Shown here piece after piece: positions 10,946 to 21,022 of a DNA stretch of 64,000 nt; the stretch's first letter is position 1; each line of letters opens with the position of its first letter. The stretch spans positions 15,796,248 through 15,860,247 of the forward strand of contig CM030710.1 of assembly GCA_017979445.1 (NCBI GenBank), read 5' to 3'. The notes below the pieces were generated by a model, which made no database searches, was not told the origin of the DNA, and saw only the letters and a list, made by a program, of their open reading frames with translations. Source of the DNA: Akebia trifoliata. Its lineage: Eukaryota; Streptophyta; Magnoliopsida; Ranunculales; Lardizabalaceae. The position numbers were made by a program, and so were the translations under genes.

Positions 10946-11457
10946 TTATGATGTTAGATTATAGACAATAAACAGAAAAGATTGTGGAATAAAATAACAA
11001 AGTAAATTTGAAATACCGTAAATGACTATTTTAATATTTAAATGAGTAAGGCTTGTATTGGACACAATAGCCTTAAGACAAATTTTGCCCATGTGATGTG
11101 TTAACAGTCTTTGGATGTTTGTTTCCCAGGATACAATGCTTCACACGTGTACAAGGCAACACTCCTAGTGTACACGTACATTTGAACTTGTACTGTGATT
11201 TGAACTCTCAAGGACATGCAAAGAAATCACTTTAAAAACGAAAGGGCGCTATGCAAATAAGAAACTCGAAAATTGAATGAATTCGAATGAGGAAAGTATT
11301 GAGAATATATAGAAATAGAAGTGCTTCTCTAGACAGTTACCAAAACTATTGACAAGTGAACTTGGGTTTTGACTGTTCGAACAGACAAACTTGTCTGTAG
11401 AGTTTGGGTTGTGATTGTGTCTCTTAGAACAGTCACGAGTTGTAACTCATTGAGTTC
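10946..11457. other. Noncoding flank left of the Tat nest
   Basis: AT-rich sequence without recognisable genes or repeats. Its last five bases (AGTTC, 11453-11457) should be the left target duplication of element II; the right copy lies outside the window. Confidence 0.5.
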
Positions 11458-12270
11458 TGTAGATATGTGATTTTCGTCATTACGACGGCCACATCTACTA
11501 AAGTTTGAAGTCGCCACCATTCATGTTGTAAGTAGGTGTGAATGGTCACCCGATGTACATTTTTTGAAAAAATGACATTTTGGCATTTTAGTGACTCGCA
11601 ATGGATAGGAACTAATCAAACCTAGGGATTCGGGGTAAGCGGCTCGGTTGGAGAAAAGGGAAGGTGTTAGGCACCCTTTTCTCCCCGTCACGTGACGGTA
11701 ACCTCAAATAACTCGGTTATTTTGATTTAAAAAATTAAAAAATAACATGTCACGTGTCGTGCATTTGTACCCTAGATAGGGGTTGCTTTCGACTTGATCA
11801 TAGAGTCATTTCATTGATGGAAATGACTCTTATAGACCTTTAGCCTTGGGGTCCATACATCCTAAAAAGCAAGATGAAGAGAAGAGGGGGATAATAGGAG
11901 AGGGATGAAGAGAGGATAGAGAGGGGGGGGGGGTATTTGTTGCACCCACCTTGTATCCTTAATCTCCTTTTCTTCTTCTTCTTCTTCTTAGGATCTTCTT
12001 GAGTTCTTGGTAGAGTATGGGAGAGTGTGTATATCTTTTAGAAGGTTATTGTGAGAGTAGGAGAGTAGAAGAGATGAGTAGAGATTATATTTCTTTTTTC
12101 TAGTAAGACTTGGTAACCATTTTTGGGATGAGGGGAGGAGTATTTATAGATGTTTGGAGGAGGTTTAGGGGTATAATAGGGTGAGAGTATGAAAGGAGGG
12201 ATAATGACATACGTTTTAGGAGTGGAAGGTATGAAATTTAGAATGAAAGTGAGGGTATTTGTGTAATGAG
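11458..12270 (-). repeat. 3' LTR of element II, left (U5) piece
   Basis: The outer end reads TGTAGATATGTG on the plus strand, the LTR 3' terminus. The piece carries a TATA box on the minus strand, a CTT repeat and a run of G near 11925. Its right edge ATGAG (12266-12270) is the target duplication of element I. Confidence 0.88.
12141..12148 (-). promoter_or_regulatory. TATA box of the element II LTR
   Basis: TATAAATA on the minus strand, at the same relative place as the TATA boxes of the element I LTRs. Confidence 0.6.
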
Positions 12271-14135
12271 TGTAGACACCCCAATTTGAACGGGCCCTTA
12301 CTCGAAAGGGCTCAAAAACAGTAATGTTCCAACAAATCGGGCCAATGGGCCTCGAAGGCCCGAAGCATCAAAATCTGACATTTTTGCCAAAATCAAGCCA
12401 CTAACACCCCTCAATGGGTTAGTAGGTCCACCAAAAGGATTCGACTATCTCCCTTCCACCCCGTTCCACTAAAAACATCGATTTTCGACAAAATAGGCCA
12501 ACAGGCCTCTAAGGCCCGAATCATTGAAATGTGGCATTTTTGCGAAAATCAAAGCCTATAAAACCTTTCAACAGGTTATTAGGTCCACCAAAAGATCGGG
12601 TATGCTCCCATCTACCCCGTTCCATTCAAAATACCGATTTTCCAACAAAGTAAGCCAACGGGCCTCTAAGGCCCAAAACATTAAAAAATGGCAATTTAAT
12701 TAAATTGAGGCTCCTAAGACCACCCAATGGTCTAAGGGACCCATAAGAAGGGTTGTGACCCATCCCACATGTTTTCAACATCATCGCTCCACGCTTACAT
12801 TCAAACAATCGATAAAATCCTTCGAACGGGCCCAAAAAGCCCGATTCGCCAACACGTGGCATTTTTGATCAAATCAATGATTTCAAAAATCTCAAAAAAA
12901 TAAAAAAAATAAAAAATGTGAGACTTGGATGCCAACCCATCATTCACTTTCTACCACTCCACCTCAAAACCTACAAACACCGTAAGCCATGCAAGGCCCA
13001 CAAACCCTTAACCCTCTCCTAAATCAATTTTCCACTTTACAACCTAACCTAAAGTTTCTTCATGTCATCTAAACCCTAACACCTACCTTCCCTCAAATAT
13101 CCAACCCAAAACAAATCCTAACCAAGCCAAAATGACCCACAACCCTCATAAACCCAAGCCCAACACTTAAAAGCCCATAAACCTATCCAATTCATTATCC
13201 AACCCACTACTTTAACCCATTATCCATTATCCACATCAACCAATCACAATCTCTACATCACAAGATGACACATGTCATCACCACCTTTCACCTCCCTCAT
13301 CTAATCACCTACCTCCATCATCATTCTCTAAAAAAATCAACCAAACACATCACCTCCCTTCAAAATCACCTCAACCCATACCCTACCCTAACTTAACCTA
13401 TCATCATTCTCCAACCGACCACATTACAACCCATACCCAACACACCCTAATCTATCATCCTTCTTTAACACCAACAACCACCCACATCACAACCCATCAC
13501 TTTCCCTTAAAATACTCTAACAAGATCACCTCAACCCATACTTCCCTCATCATCAACCAACTAACCCACACCCTTCCTTCTAATCAAACAACCCCCATCA
13601 ACCAATCAACTAATCTCATCCCCTCACCCTCTCATCATGATTGCCACATGGCACCATCTCCTTTCTTCTCCCAAAAACCAATATACCAACCTCTTACACA
13701 ACCCATTCCTCTAAATCTACACACCTCACCTCTTCAACCAACCTAACACTCTTTCTCTAAACAACTCTCTTACACCCCCATTCTTCCCATAAACCATCAC
13801 TCATCTCATCCCACCAAACACTCTACCTAAATGAATTTGGGTAAGATCCAAACCATTTGGGTTAAAACACAACCCATTTTCCCCCTTTACACAAATACCC
13901 TCATTCCTATTCTAAATTTCATACCTTCCATCCCTCAAACCTATGCCATTCTCCTTTCTTTCAAACTTTCACCCCATTATACCCCCAAATACTCTCTAAA
14001 CACCTATAAATACCCCTCCCCTCCTTCCAAAAAGGGCTACCAAGTCCCACAAGGAAAAACAAGTTTTCTCTACTTATCTCTACTACTCTCTCCTACTACC
14101 CTCTAAAAAAAAAGTAATTTTTCTCATATTCCATT
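12271..14135 (+). repeat. 5' LTR of element I, lacking its U5 end
   Basis: 1,865 bp nearly collinear with 25858-27690. The match stops at about 14135, where the 3' LTR goes on for another 550 bp or so. Much of it is a C- and A-rich low-complexity stretch (13000-13800) with CCAACC/CATCAC-like words. It includes no protein-coding gene. Confidence 0.9.
14005..14012 (+). promoter_or_regulatory. TATA box of the element I 5' LTR
   Basis: TATAAATA followed by a C-rich stretch. The 3' LTR has TATAAATT at 27563-27570. Confidence 0.6.
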
Positions 14136-14800
14136 GAGAGGGGGATAGACTACGTCTATTTAGGGAACAAGGTGATTTAAGAGTGCCATTGTGCGCCGCC
14201 TCTTCCTTGGAGATCTGCCTGGCCGATGATGATTTCAGATAACTGAATTGGAGGCTACTAAAAACATGGGTTATTCCAAATCGATTTATCTCAAAAATTA
14301 CTTTTTCAAAACATTTTCCCGACTCCGTGTCGATGCCAGCTCCGTGCTGATGAAATTACTTTTTTAAAATATTTTCCCGACTCCGTGTCGATGCCAGCTC
14401 CGTACCGATGAAATTACTTTTTCAAAATGTTTTCCTGACTTCGTGTCGATGCCAGCCCCGTGCTGATGAAACTACATTTTTCAAAATGTTTTACCGACTT
14501 CGTGTCGATGCCAGCTCCGTGCTGATGAAATTACTTTTTCAAAATATTTTCCCGACTCCGTGTCGATGCCAGCTCCGTGCTGATGAAATTACTTTTTCAA
14601 AATGTTTTCCCGACCCCGTGTCGATGCCAGCTCCGTGCTGATGCCAACTCCGTGTTGATGCCGACTCCGTGTCGATGCCAGCTCTGTGCTGATGTAATTC
14701 TTTTGTAAAATATTTTGCCAACTCCGTGTTGATGCCGGCTCCGCGCCAAGAAATTACTTTTTCGCTAAAACTCATAATAAACAACTTTACCAGACTTAAT
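14136..14800 (+). repeat. Leader of element I with a ~60-bp tandem repeat
   Basis: Bases 14136-14290 resemble part of the leader of family B element V (around 60970-61090; shared GGGGATAGACTACGTCTATT). From about 14300 to 14770 follow seven or so diverged copies of a 57-62 bp unit with the words CCGTGTCGATGCC and GCTGATGAAATTAC. It looks noncoding. Confidence 0.8.
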
Positions 14801-14931
14801 AAAACATCATGCATCTTTATTTTTGTAAACAAGATAGTAACACTTGGTCGTCTGTACACATAGTGGCCAAGCGAAAGAAATACAAGCAGCCAGAAGTGCC
14901 TCCCTATTTTCTCAGATCGTCTATCGTCACC

Positions 14932-15987
14932 ATGAGTTCTTCCGAACCAACACAACCCCCAGTGACCGAAGCGTCAGGTATTGACCCGCAGATAACAGCA
15001 TTACTAAAGATAATTGAGAGGCAAGAAAAGATAGTGAGTACCGTGTTAGCCAATGCCAGCATCCTGCAAGCTCAAACGATACAACAGCACGCATCCGGGT
15101 CAAATCAAGAGTTACCCGAGCAACCCTCACAGGGACCACAAACCACAATACCGTTTGCAGTGCCTGAATACCAGGGGCCTCCGCTCTATATTCCACAAAA
15201 TCGACCACCCCCTGTGGTCATTCTCGACGATGAATGTGAGTATAGGGCTACGGAAGCCAAAAGCGCAACAGATGAAAAACTGGCTCAGCAGATCGAATTT
15301 CTACAAGAAGAGATGAGGAAGATGAAGGGCCTCAACACTATGAGCGGAACCCGATTCAATGATCTGTGTTTTTACCCCAATGCTTAATTACCGGCCAAGT
15401 TCAAGTGTCCGGAGTTTGAAAAGTATAATGGAGTAGGGTGTCCGCTGTCGTATCTGAAGTTGTATTGTGGATCCATGTGTCAGTATGGCGAGGATGACAG
15501 GTTGTTGGTACAGCTGTTTCATAGGAGTTTAACGGGACCGACGCTCAAATGGTTTTCTGGACTGGATCACTCACTCATTAAGAACTGGCAGGACCTAGCC
15601 AAAATGTTCTGGCAAAATTATCGGTTCAATACTGATGTGGGGCTAGATCGAAACGACATGGCCAAAATGACAAGAAAGCAACGGGAAACTGTGAAAGAGT
15701 ATGCACAGAGATGGCGAGAGTCCGCCTCACAAGTAAGGCCCACAATGACAGAATAAGAGATGAACACTACGTTTATCTCGACACTAGGGCACGCCTTCTA
15801 TACTCATCTGGTGGGACACACCACAGGCACATTCTTGAACCTGGTACAAGTAGCAGATCGGGTCGAGGACGGGATCCGAACCGATCTGATATTTCAATTT
15901 CACGAGTCTAGGGGCAACAACAGGAATCCCTTCTCAGAGAAAGCCAATGTCTCCAGGAAAAAAGAGGGAAGAAACTCAAGTCAATAA
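14932..15987 (+). pseudogene. Tat gag (element I), with two nonsense codons
   Basis: The start is taken at the ATG of MSSSEPTQPP, where the gag-like sequence begins. The N-terminal third is variable, with a coiled-coil-like stretch (DEKLAQQIEFLQEEMRKMKG). Then comes the retrotrans_gag domain (PF03732 type): FKCPEFEKYNG, LTGPTLKWFSGL, NYRFNTDVGLDRNDMAKM. TAA codons at 15385-15387 and 15754-15756 interrupt an otherwise continuous frame. Near 15965 the frame changes to that of the protease region. Gag would form the cytoplasmic particle that houses reverse transcription. Confidence 0.88.
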
Positions 15988-18199
15988 CGTACAGTCGAAT
16001 CGACCCCTCTTCATCCCTTCACCAGCACCGAAACCACAAGCACCGACAACTTCATGGGCACCAGCACCGCCAACATGGAACCCTCCACCTCAGAACCAAT
16101 TCAGGTCAAACCCTCCACCAGTTGCACAGCAGGCACTACTGTATGGGCAGAACCAGCAGGCACGACCCAACAGAGTAAACAGAGTATTTACCAGGTTACC
16201 CATGACACTGTCGGAATTACTGCCAATTTTACTCAGGGGTGAGTATCTTGTAAAACGCCCGCCAAATCCTGAGGCTGCCAAAGGGCCAGGGTACAACCCC
16301 AATTTATTCTGCGAATTCCACATGGGTGCACCAGGGCACTCTACAGACCAATGCTGGCAGCTCAAGCATCAAGTACAGAACCTGATTGATAAAAAGACTC
16401 TCATCCTGGATGGGCCTGCCAACTCGTCCCAACCACAGAACATCAATCAAAACCCCCTACCTACTCACAATGGAGAGGGGAGTAGGCACAGGGTAAATGT
16501 CATCGGCGGAGAACTCAACTTTAATCCTTCTGATTTGATAGCACCCATTGGGACGGAAATCAGAGTCCAATTAACCAAGGAATCCAAGGCATCAACGGTT
16601 AACACACTCAACCACTACACAACTAACGCATCCCAAAATTCACTGCCACCACTCAGATTGGTCGACCTTACCATCCATCCCACTCATCAAAATACGACTA
16701 CTCGACCACCCTTAGTCATACCTCATGGATCACCCCATCATCAAAATTCGACCCGGCCTCCCCTTGTCATACCTTACGCACCACCCTATTCTCAAGGATC
16801 AACTCGACCCCCTCTTCACATACCATACCCTTCGTCTCCACGTCCACCACTCATCATTCCATATACTCCATTAGCTCCTCACGTAACTCCTCCTATTACC
16901 ACTGCCTCCAAACCATCACCACCACCCCTCATTCTCAACATGAAACCCGATCCACCTCCTATAACCATACGTTCACCTAAACCATTCCCATATAACTCTG
17001 ATCAGGCAGTCCCCTGGAGCTATGAGACCACTGTCACCACAACAGCGGGGGTCGAAACAATGAATGGAACAGTAGTGGCTGATATCGGCCATATGACAAG
17101 GGTAGGAAAATGTCAAAATTTGTTAGAAAGCGAGGAAGAAACAAAAGAGACAGTAAAAGAGGAAATAGATGAAGAAAAAAGGCAAGCTAAGGGAAAGACT
17201 AAGCTGTATAAGGATGAGAAGGCGGAAGAAAAGGTAAAGGTGACAGACAAGGAAGCTGCAGACTTTGTTAAGCTCGTTCTCAAGAGTGAGCATAATATAG
17301 TGGACAAATTGAACAAGCAGCCTGTTCAAATCAGTATCCTGGGACTGATGCAAAAATTGGAAGAGCACCAAGAGGCACTATTGAGAGTTCTGGGGAGATC
17401 ACATGTACCCGCAACTACCTCGCCGACGCAGTTGGAACAAACAGTCAGTCAGATCATGGCCCCCAATCCCATTATTTTCACAGAGAATGAATTTACTCCT
17501 GAGGGAATGGGGCACGTCGAACCACTGAACATCATGGTCATATGTAAGGGCATGTTGGTCGCCAGAGTATTGATTGATAATGGATCAGCGCTTAACGTCT
17601 GTCTGCTTGAAACCTTTTGGAAACTCAACGCTGATTGGTCACATGTGAAACCCAACAACAAGGTTGTTCGAGGTTTTGATAGCTCAAGAAGGGATTCGTT
17701 GGGAGAAGTAGACCTACCTGTCACGATAGGTCCTTGCACCTTTGAAGTGACGTTTGAAGTCATGGAAATACCAACGACCTTCAACTTGTTATTGGGCAGA
17801 CCTTGGATCCATATTGCAGGAGCTGTACCTTCCTCATTGCACCAAAGAGTCAAATTTATCATGGGGCAGAGGATGATATCAGTATTGGCAGAGAACCTTA
17901 TTCCAGCTGGGAGAACTCCAGATGTGCCATTTATCGATATCGAAATAACAAAGGACAAGGCACTCTACCATTCATACCAATTCGCTGTTGTCAATCATAT
18001 CAAGAAAGGAAAGGAGAGGATAAGGGCAAAGCTATCAAGAATAAGTCTGATGATTGGTCGGGTTATGAAAAGGGCAGGTTATCGACCCAAACAAGGGTTG
18101 GGACCAGGAGGGAGAGGGAGAGCTACACCAATCGAAGCAAGAAAGCATACTCCTTATTTTGGCCTGGGGTTTATACCCATAAAAAGGGATATTGCATAA
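15947..18199 (+). CDS. Tat gag C-terminus, protease and G-patch-like tail (element I)
   Basis: An uninterrupted stretch of 750 codons. It begins with a Pro/Gln-rich linker, then a zinc-finger-like CEFHMGAPGHSTDQC (residues about 122-136), and a long Pro-rich tract (about 230-345). A Glu/Lys-rich, probably helical segment is at 380-430. A retropepsin-like domain follows, with VLIDNGSALNV at about 541-551 and LLGRPWIHIAGAVPS near 615. The C-terminus (AGYRPKQGLGPGGRG, about 707-721) resembles the G-patch known from Ogre/Tat proteins and some retroviral proteases. The true start is in the gag frame upstream; the first Met here is only where this frame opens after a frameshift near 15965. It ends at a TAA in frame with the next open stretch. 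Confidence 0.85.
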   Translation: MSPGKKREETQVNNVQSNRPLFIPSPAPKPQAPTTSWAPAPPTWNPPPQNQFRSNPPPVAQQALLYGQNQQARPNRVNRVFTRLPMTLSELLPILLRGEYLVKRPPNPEAAKGPGYNPNLFCEFHMGAPGHSTDQCWQLKHQVQNLIDKKTLILDGPANSSQPQNINQNPLPTHNGEGSRHRVNVIGGELNFNPSDLIAPIGTEIRVQLTKESKASTVNTLNHYTTNASQNSLPPLRLVDLTIHPTHQNTTTRPPLVIPHGSPHHQNSTRPPLVIPYAPPYSQGSTRPPLHIPYPSSPRPPLIIPYTPLAPHVTPPITTASKPSPPPLILNMKPDPPPITIRSPKPFPYNSDQAVPWSYETTVTTTAGVETMNGTVVADIGHMTRVGKCQNLLESEEETKETVKEEIDEEKRQAKGKTKLYKDEKAEEKVKVTDKEAADFVKLVLKSEHNIVDKLNKQPVQISILGLMQKLEEHQEALLRVLGRSHVPATTSPTQLEQTVSQIMAPNPIIFTENEFTPEGMGHVEPLNIMVICKGMLVARVLIDNGSALNVCLLETFWKLNADWSHVKPNNKVVRGFDSSRRDSLGEVDLPVTIGPCTFEVTFEVMEIPTTFNLLLGRPWIHIAGAVPSSLHQRVKFIMGQRMISVLAENLIPAGRTPDVPFIDIEITKDKALYHSYQFAVVNHIKKGKERIRAKLSRISLMIGRVMKRAGYRPKQGLGPGGRGRATPIEARKHTPYFGLGFIPIKRDIA

Positions 18200-18754
18200 A
18201 TGAATGATAAGAAAAAAGAGCTTCGACTAGCGAGGAGGCAAAACCGTGAACCAAACATCTGGAATCTGGGTCGAGTCCCTCACATCGATGTTAGCTTCCC
18301 AAGATCACATGCCAGACCCGACAGATTATCAGAACCACCATCAGCAAAAAAGCCAAAAATAGTAAACCCCAAATCAGTGCACATTCATGAAGACTCAGTT
18401 GTTGAGTCCCAACTTTCCTTCGTAGAAGGCATTGATGTTCTATTCAATGGGGATTCCAACAAAAGTCTATCAGAGACAACTCAAGAATCCACCAAAGTGG
18501 AAACCACTACCAACCAAGAGAATGACTCACCTTTTTCTACTGGAATCGACTGGGCATCAGTCGTCATCCCACCAAGTTTGGGAGGGACTATGCCCCAATA
18601 TGACAACCATCAAGCGGAGATCATGGCCATCGCCGAACCACCATCCAAATCATCCAATGAATCACTTGCTCATCTCATCTGCCCCCTTAGAGAAGGGGAG
18701 ACATTGCGCAACTGGGAGGAATTCCCATTGATACTTGAGGCTGTTGAAGCCTAA
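18200..18754 (+). pseudogene. Linker region between protease and RT (element I)
   Basis: A 184-codon stretch in the same frame as the protease reading frame and separated from it only by a TAA. It has no catalytic motif that I recognise. The N-terminus is basic (KKKELRLARRQNREP) and the middle is Ser/Thr/Glu-rich. In Tat elements this zone links protease and RT. It ends at a TAA followed by poly-A. Confidence 0.6.
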
Positions 18755-19052
18755 AAAAAATGCCATTAGGCGACATCAATTTGCCCGAGGATCATAACGA
18801 GCCCTCGTCCTCGGGTAAAGACTGTTTTGGGGGCTCCCTATCTTTATTAACAAGTTTGCATGATTGTTCTTCTTATTTCAGGTATCTAGAAAATCACAAA
18901 AAAATAAATATTTCTCAAAAAGGAAAAAAATCAAAAATTTCTCAAAAATCAAAAAAATCAAAAATTTCTCAAAAATAAAAAAAAATCAAAAAGTTTTCAA
19001 AATTACAAAAAAAATAGATATTTTTCAAAAATAAAAAAAAGAGTTTTCAAGG
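18755..19052 (+). other. Spacer between the protease and RT frames, possibly an intron
   Basis: A stop-containing spacer. It has a donor-like GGGTAAAG at about 18816, an acceptor-like TTATTTCAG near 18882, and then an A-rich repeat of AAAAATTTCTC words. A second possible acceptor, TTTTCAAG, sits near 19050, where the RT frame opens. Ogre elements are known to have a partially spliced intron at this place; the sequence here is compatible with that but does not prove it. Confidence 0.45.
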
Positions 19053-20492
19053 GATCTGTCTTCATCAAATGAGTACCCAGATAAAACAGAATTTGAAAGG
19101 GATGAGTATGATTTTGATCTTGAACTCAACTTCGACTTCATGGGGATAGAAGAAGAGTCTGAGGATGAAATGGAATACCCACCCAAAGAAATCAAAGATT
19201 TGGTAGAACCACACGAGAGAGGTGTTCAGCCAAACATCGAGGATACAGACTCAATCAACCTTGGTACCGAAGAGGACCCACGAATTGTCAAAATAGGAGC
19301 TTTGTTAACGTCAGAACAAAAAGGAGAAATGGTCGAATTCCTACGGAACTATCAGGACGTCGTCGCATGGTCATACAGAGATATGCCTGGATTAGATATA
19401 GATCTCGTCATTCATAAGTTGCCAATCGCTTATGGAAGTAAGCCAATCAAGCAGAAATTGAGAAGACTGAAGCCTGAATGGACTCTCAAGGTCAAGGACG
19501 AGGTCATGAAACAGTTCGAAGCAGGATTTCTTACAATTTTTACGTATCCGGAATGGCTAGCTAACATTGTCCCAGTACCAAAGAAGGACGGAAAAGTACG
19601 CATGTGTGTTGACTATCGAGACTTGAACAAAGCCAGTCCTAAGGATGATTTTCCACTTCCGCACATCGACACTCTAGTTGATAGCACAGCAGGGCACGGC
19701 ATGTTCTCGTTCATGGACGGTTTTTCAGGCTATAATCAGATAAAAATGGTGGAAGAAGACCAAGAAAAGACTGCATTCATCACACCATGGGGGACTTTCC
19801 ACTACAAAGTCATGCCATTCGGACTGAAGAATGCGGAGGCGACTTACCAACGGGCAATGACCGTACTATTCCACGACATGATCCATAAGGAAATAGAGGT
19901 CTACGCAGACAATATGATTGCTAAATCTGGCGTTGAAGAAGACCACCTGGTAAATCTAAAGAAGTTGTTTAACACACTCAGAAAATACAACTAGAGGCTA
20001 AATCCGGCAAAATGTGTGTTCGGGGCAACATCGGACAAGCTACTGGGGTTCATCGTCAGCAGAAGGGGCATTGAAATAGATCCGGCTAAGACTAAATATA
20101 TCCTCGAGATGAAAGCACCTGTCACTGAAAAAGACGTTCGGGATTTTTTGGGAAGAATACAGTACATCAGTCGGTTTATAGCTCAACTGACGCCTATCTG
20201 TGAGCCAGTCTTCAAGCTATTAAGGAAGGATACGCTGAAGAAGTGGAACAAAGACTGTCAGGAAGCATTCGATAAAATCAAGCAATATCTGCTCAATCCA
20301 CCAGTCTTAGTCCCTCTTACTCCAGGACGACCTCTACTGATGTATATCTCGGTACAAGAAATGTCAATGGGGTGTGTGCTAGGGCAACACGATGAATCAG
20401 GACGGAAGGAACAGGCCATCTATTATCTCAGCAAGAAATTCACCGAGTATGAGACGAATATTCGACACTTGAGAAGACTTACTGTGCGTTAG
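19053..20492 (+). pseudogene. Tat reverse transcriptase and RNase H (element I)
   Basis: The frame opens with an acidic lead-in (DEYDFDLELNFDF). RT motifs follow: WLANIVPVPKKDGKVRMCVDYRDLNKAS is broken up here as WLANIVPVPKKDGK and RMCVDYRDLN, then FMDGFSGYNQIKM and TPWGTFHYKVMPFGLKNA. The catalytic box reads YADN instead of YxDD, so the second active-site Asp is Asn. A TAG at 19992-19994 interrupts the frame, which then continues (LLGFIVSRRGIEIDPAK) into the tether and RNase H start (VCVLGQ-like, IYYLSKKF). A frameshift at about 20468 moves the rest to the next frame (20522 on). The enzyme would copy element RNA to DNA; it cannot be active in this copy. Confidence 0.9.
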
Positions 20493-20521
20493 TCTGGGCA
20501 TCTCAACGACTGCGTCATTAT

Positions 20522-21019
20522 TTGCTCAGCTACTCAACTATTCTTATCGCCAGGATGGACCCCCTAAAGTACCTATTCGAAAAACCAGCACTAATAGGCT
20601 GCACAGCAAAATGGCAGTTATTATTATCTGAGTTTGACATCACCTATGTCACTCAAAAAGCTATCAAAAGGCAAGCCATCGCTGATCATCTCGTCGAGCA
20701 CCCGTTGCCTGATTACGAACCGTTAAAGACAAACTTCCCGGATGAAGCTATATTATTTACTGAGATTGAAAACGACGATGATGACGAAGAACCAGGCTGG
20801 AAGATGTTCTTCGACGGAGCAGCCAATCAGAAAGGAAATGGAATAGGGGCAGTCTTGATTAAACCAGATGGGTCCCATGTACCAATCGCCATCAGATTGA
20901 AATTCCAATGCTCTAACAACGAGGCTGAATACGAAGCATGCATAGCAGGGTTAAAAGCAGTAATAGATCTCGAGGTAGATGAGATTGATGTTTTCGGAGA
21001 TTCAAGCTTAGTAGTCTAA
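20522..21019 (+). pseudogene. End of RNase H and second (archaeal-type) RNase H, element I
   Basis: It starts within the end of the first RNase H (KWQLLLSEFDITYVTQK, AIADHLVEHPLPDY). The second RNase H domain follows: MFFDGAANQKGNGIG with the first Asp, NNEAEYEACIAGL with the Glu, and VFGDSSLVV with the next Asp. This additional RNase H is a mark of the Tat lineage. At about 21017 roughly 80 bp present in element II (around VYQIIGEWKTQ) are missing, and a TAA follows, so the domain end is lost. Confidence 0.87.
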
Positions 21020-21022
21020 GCT

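Noticed and set aside
12271..12900. Short minus-strand frames shared at 12626-12862 and 26213-26449 as a conserved small gene
   Set aside because: They are the same stretch of the two LTRs of element I (also 39262-39462), so conservation only reflects LTR copying.
13000..14106. Possible protein from 13831-14106 in the element I LTR
   Set aside because: It is within U3/R of an LTR, overlaps the TATA box and is Pro/Ser/Thr low complexity.
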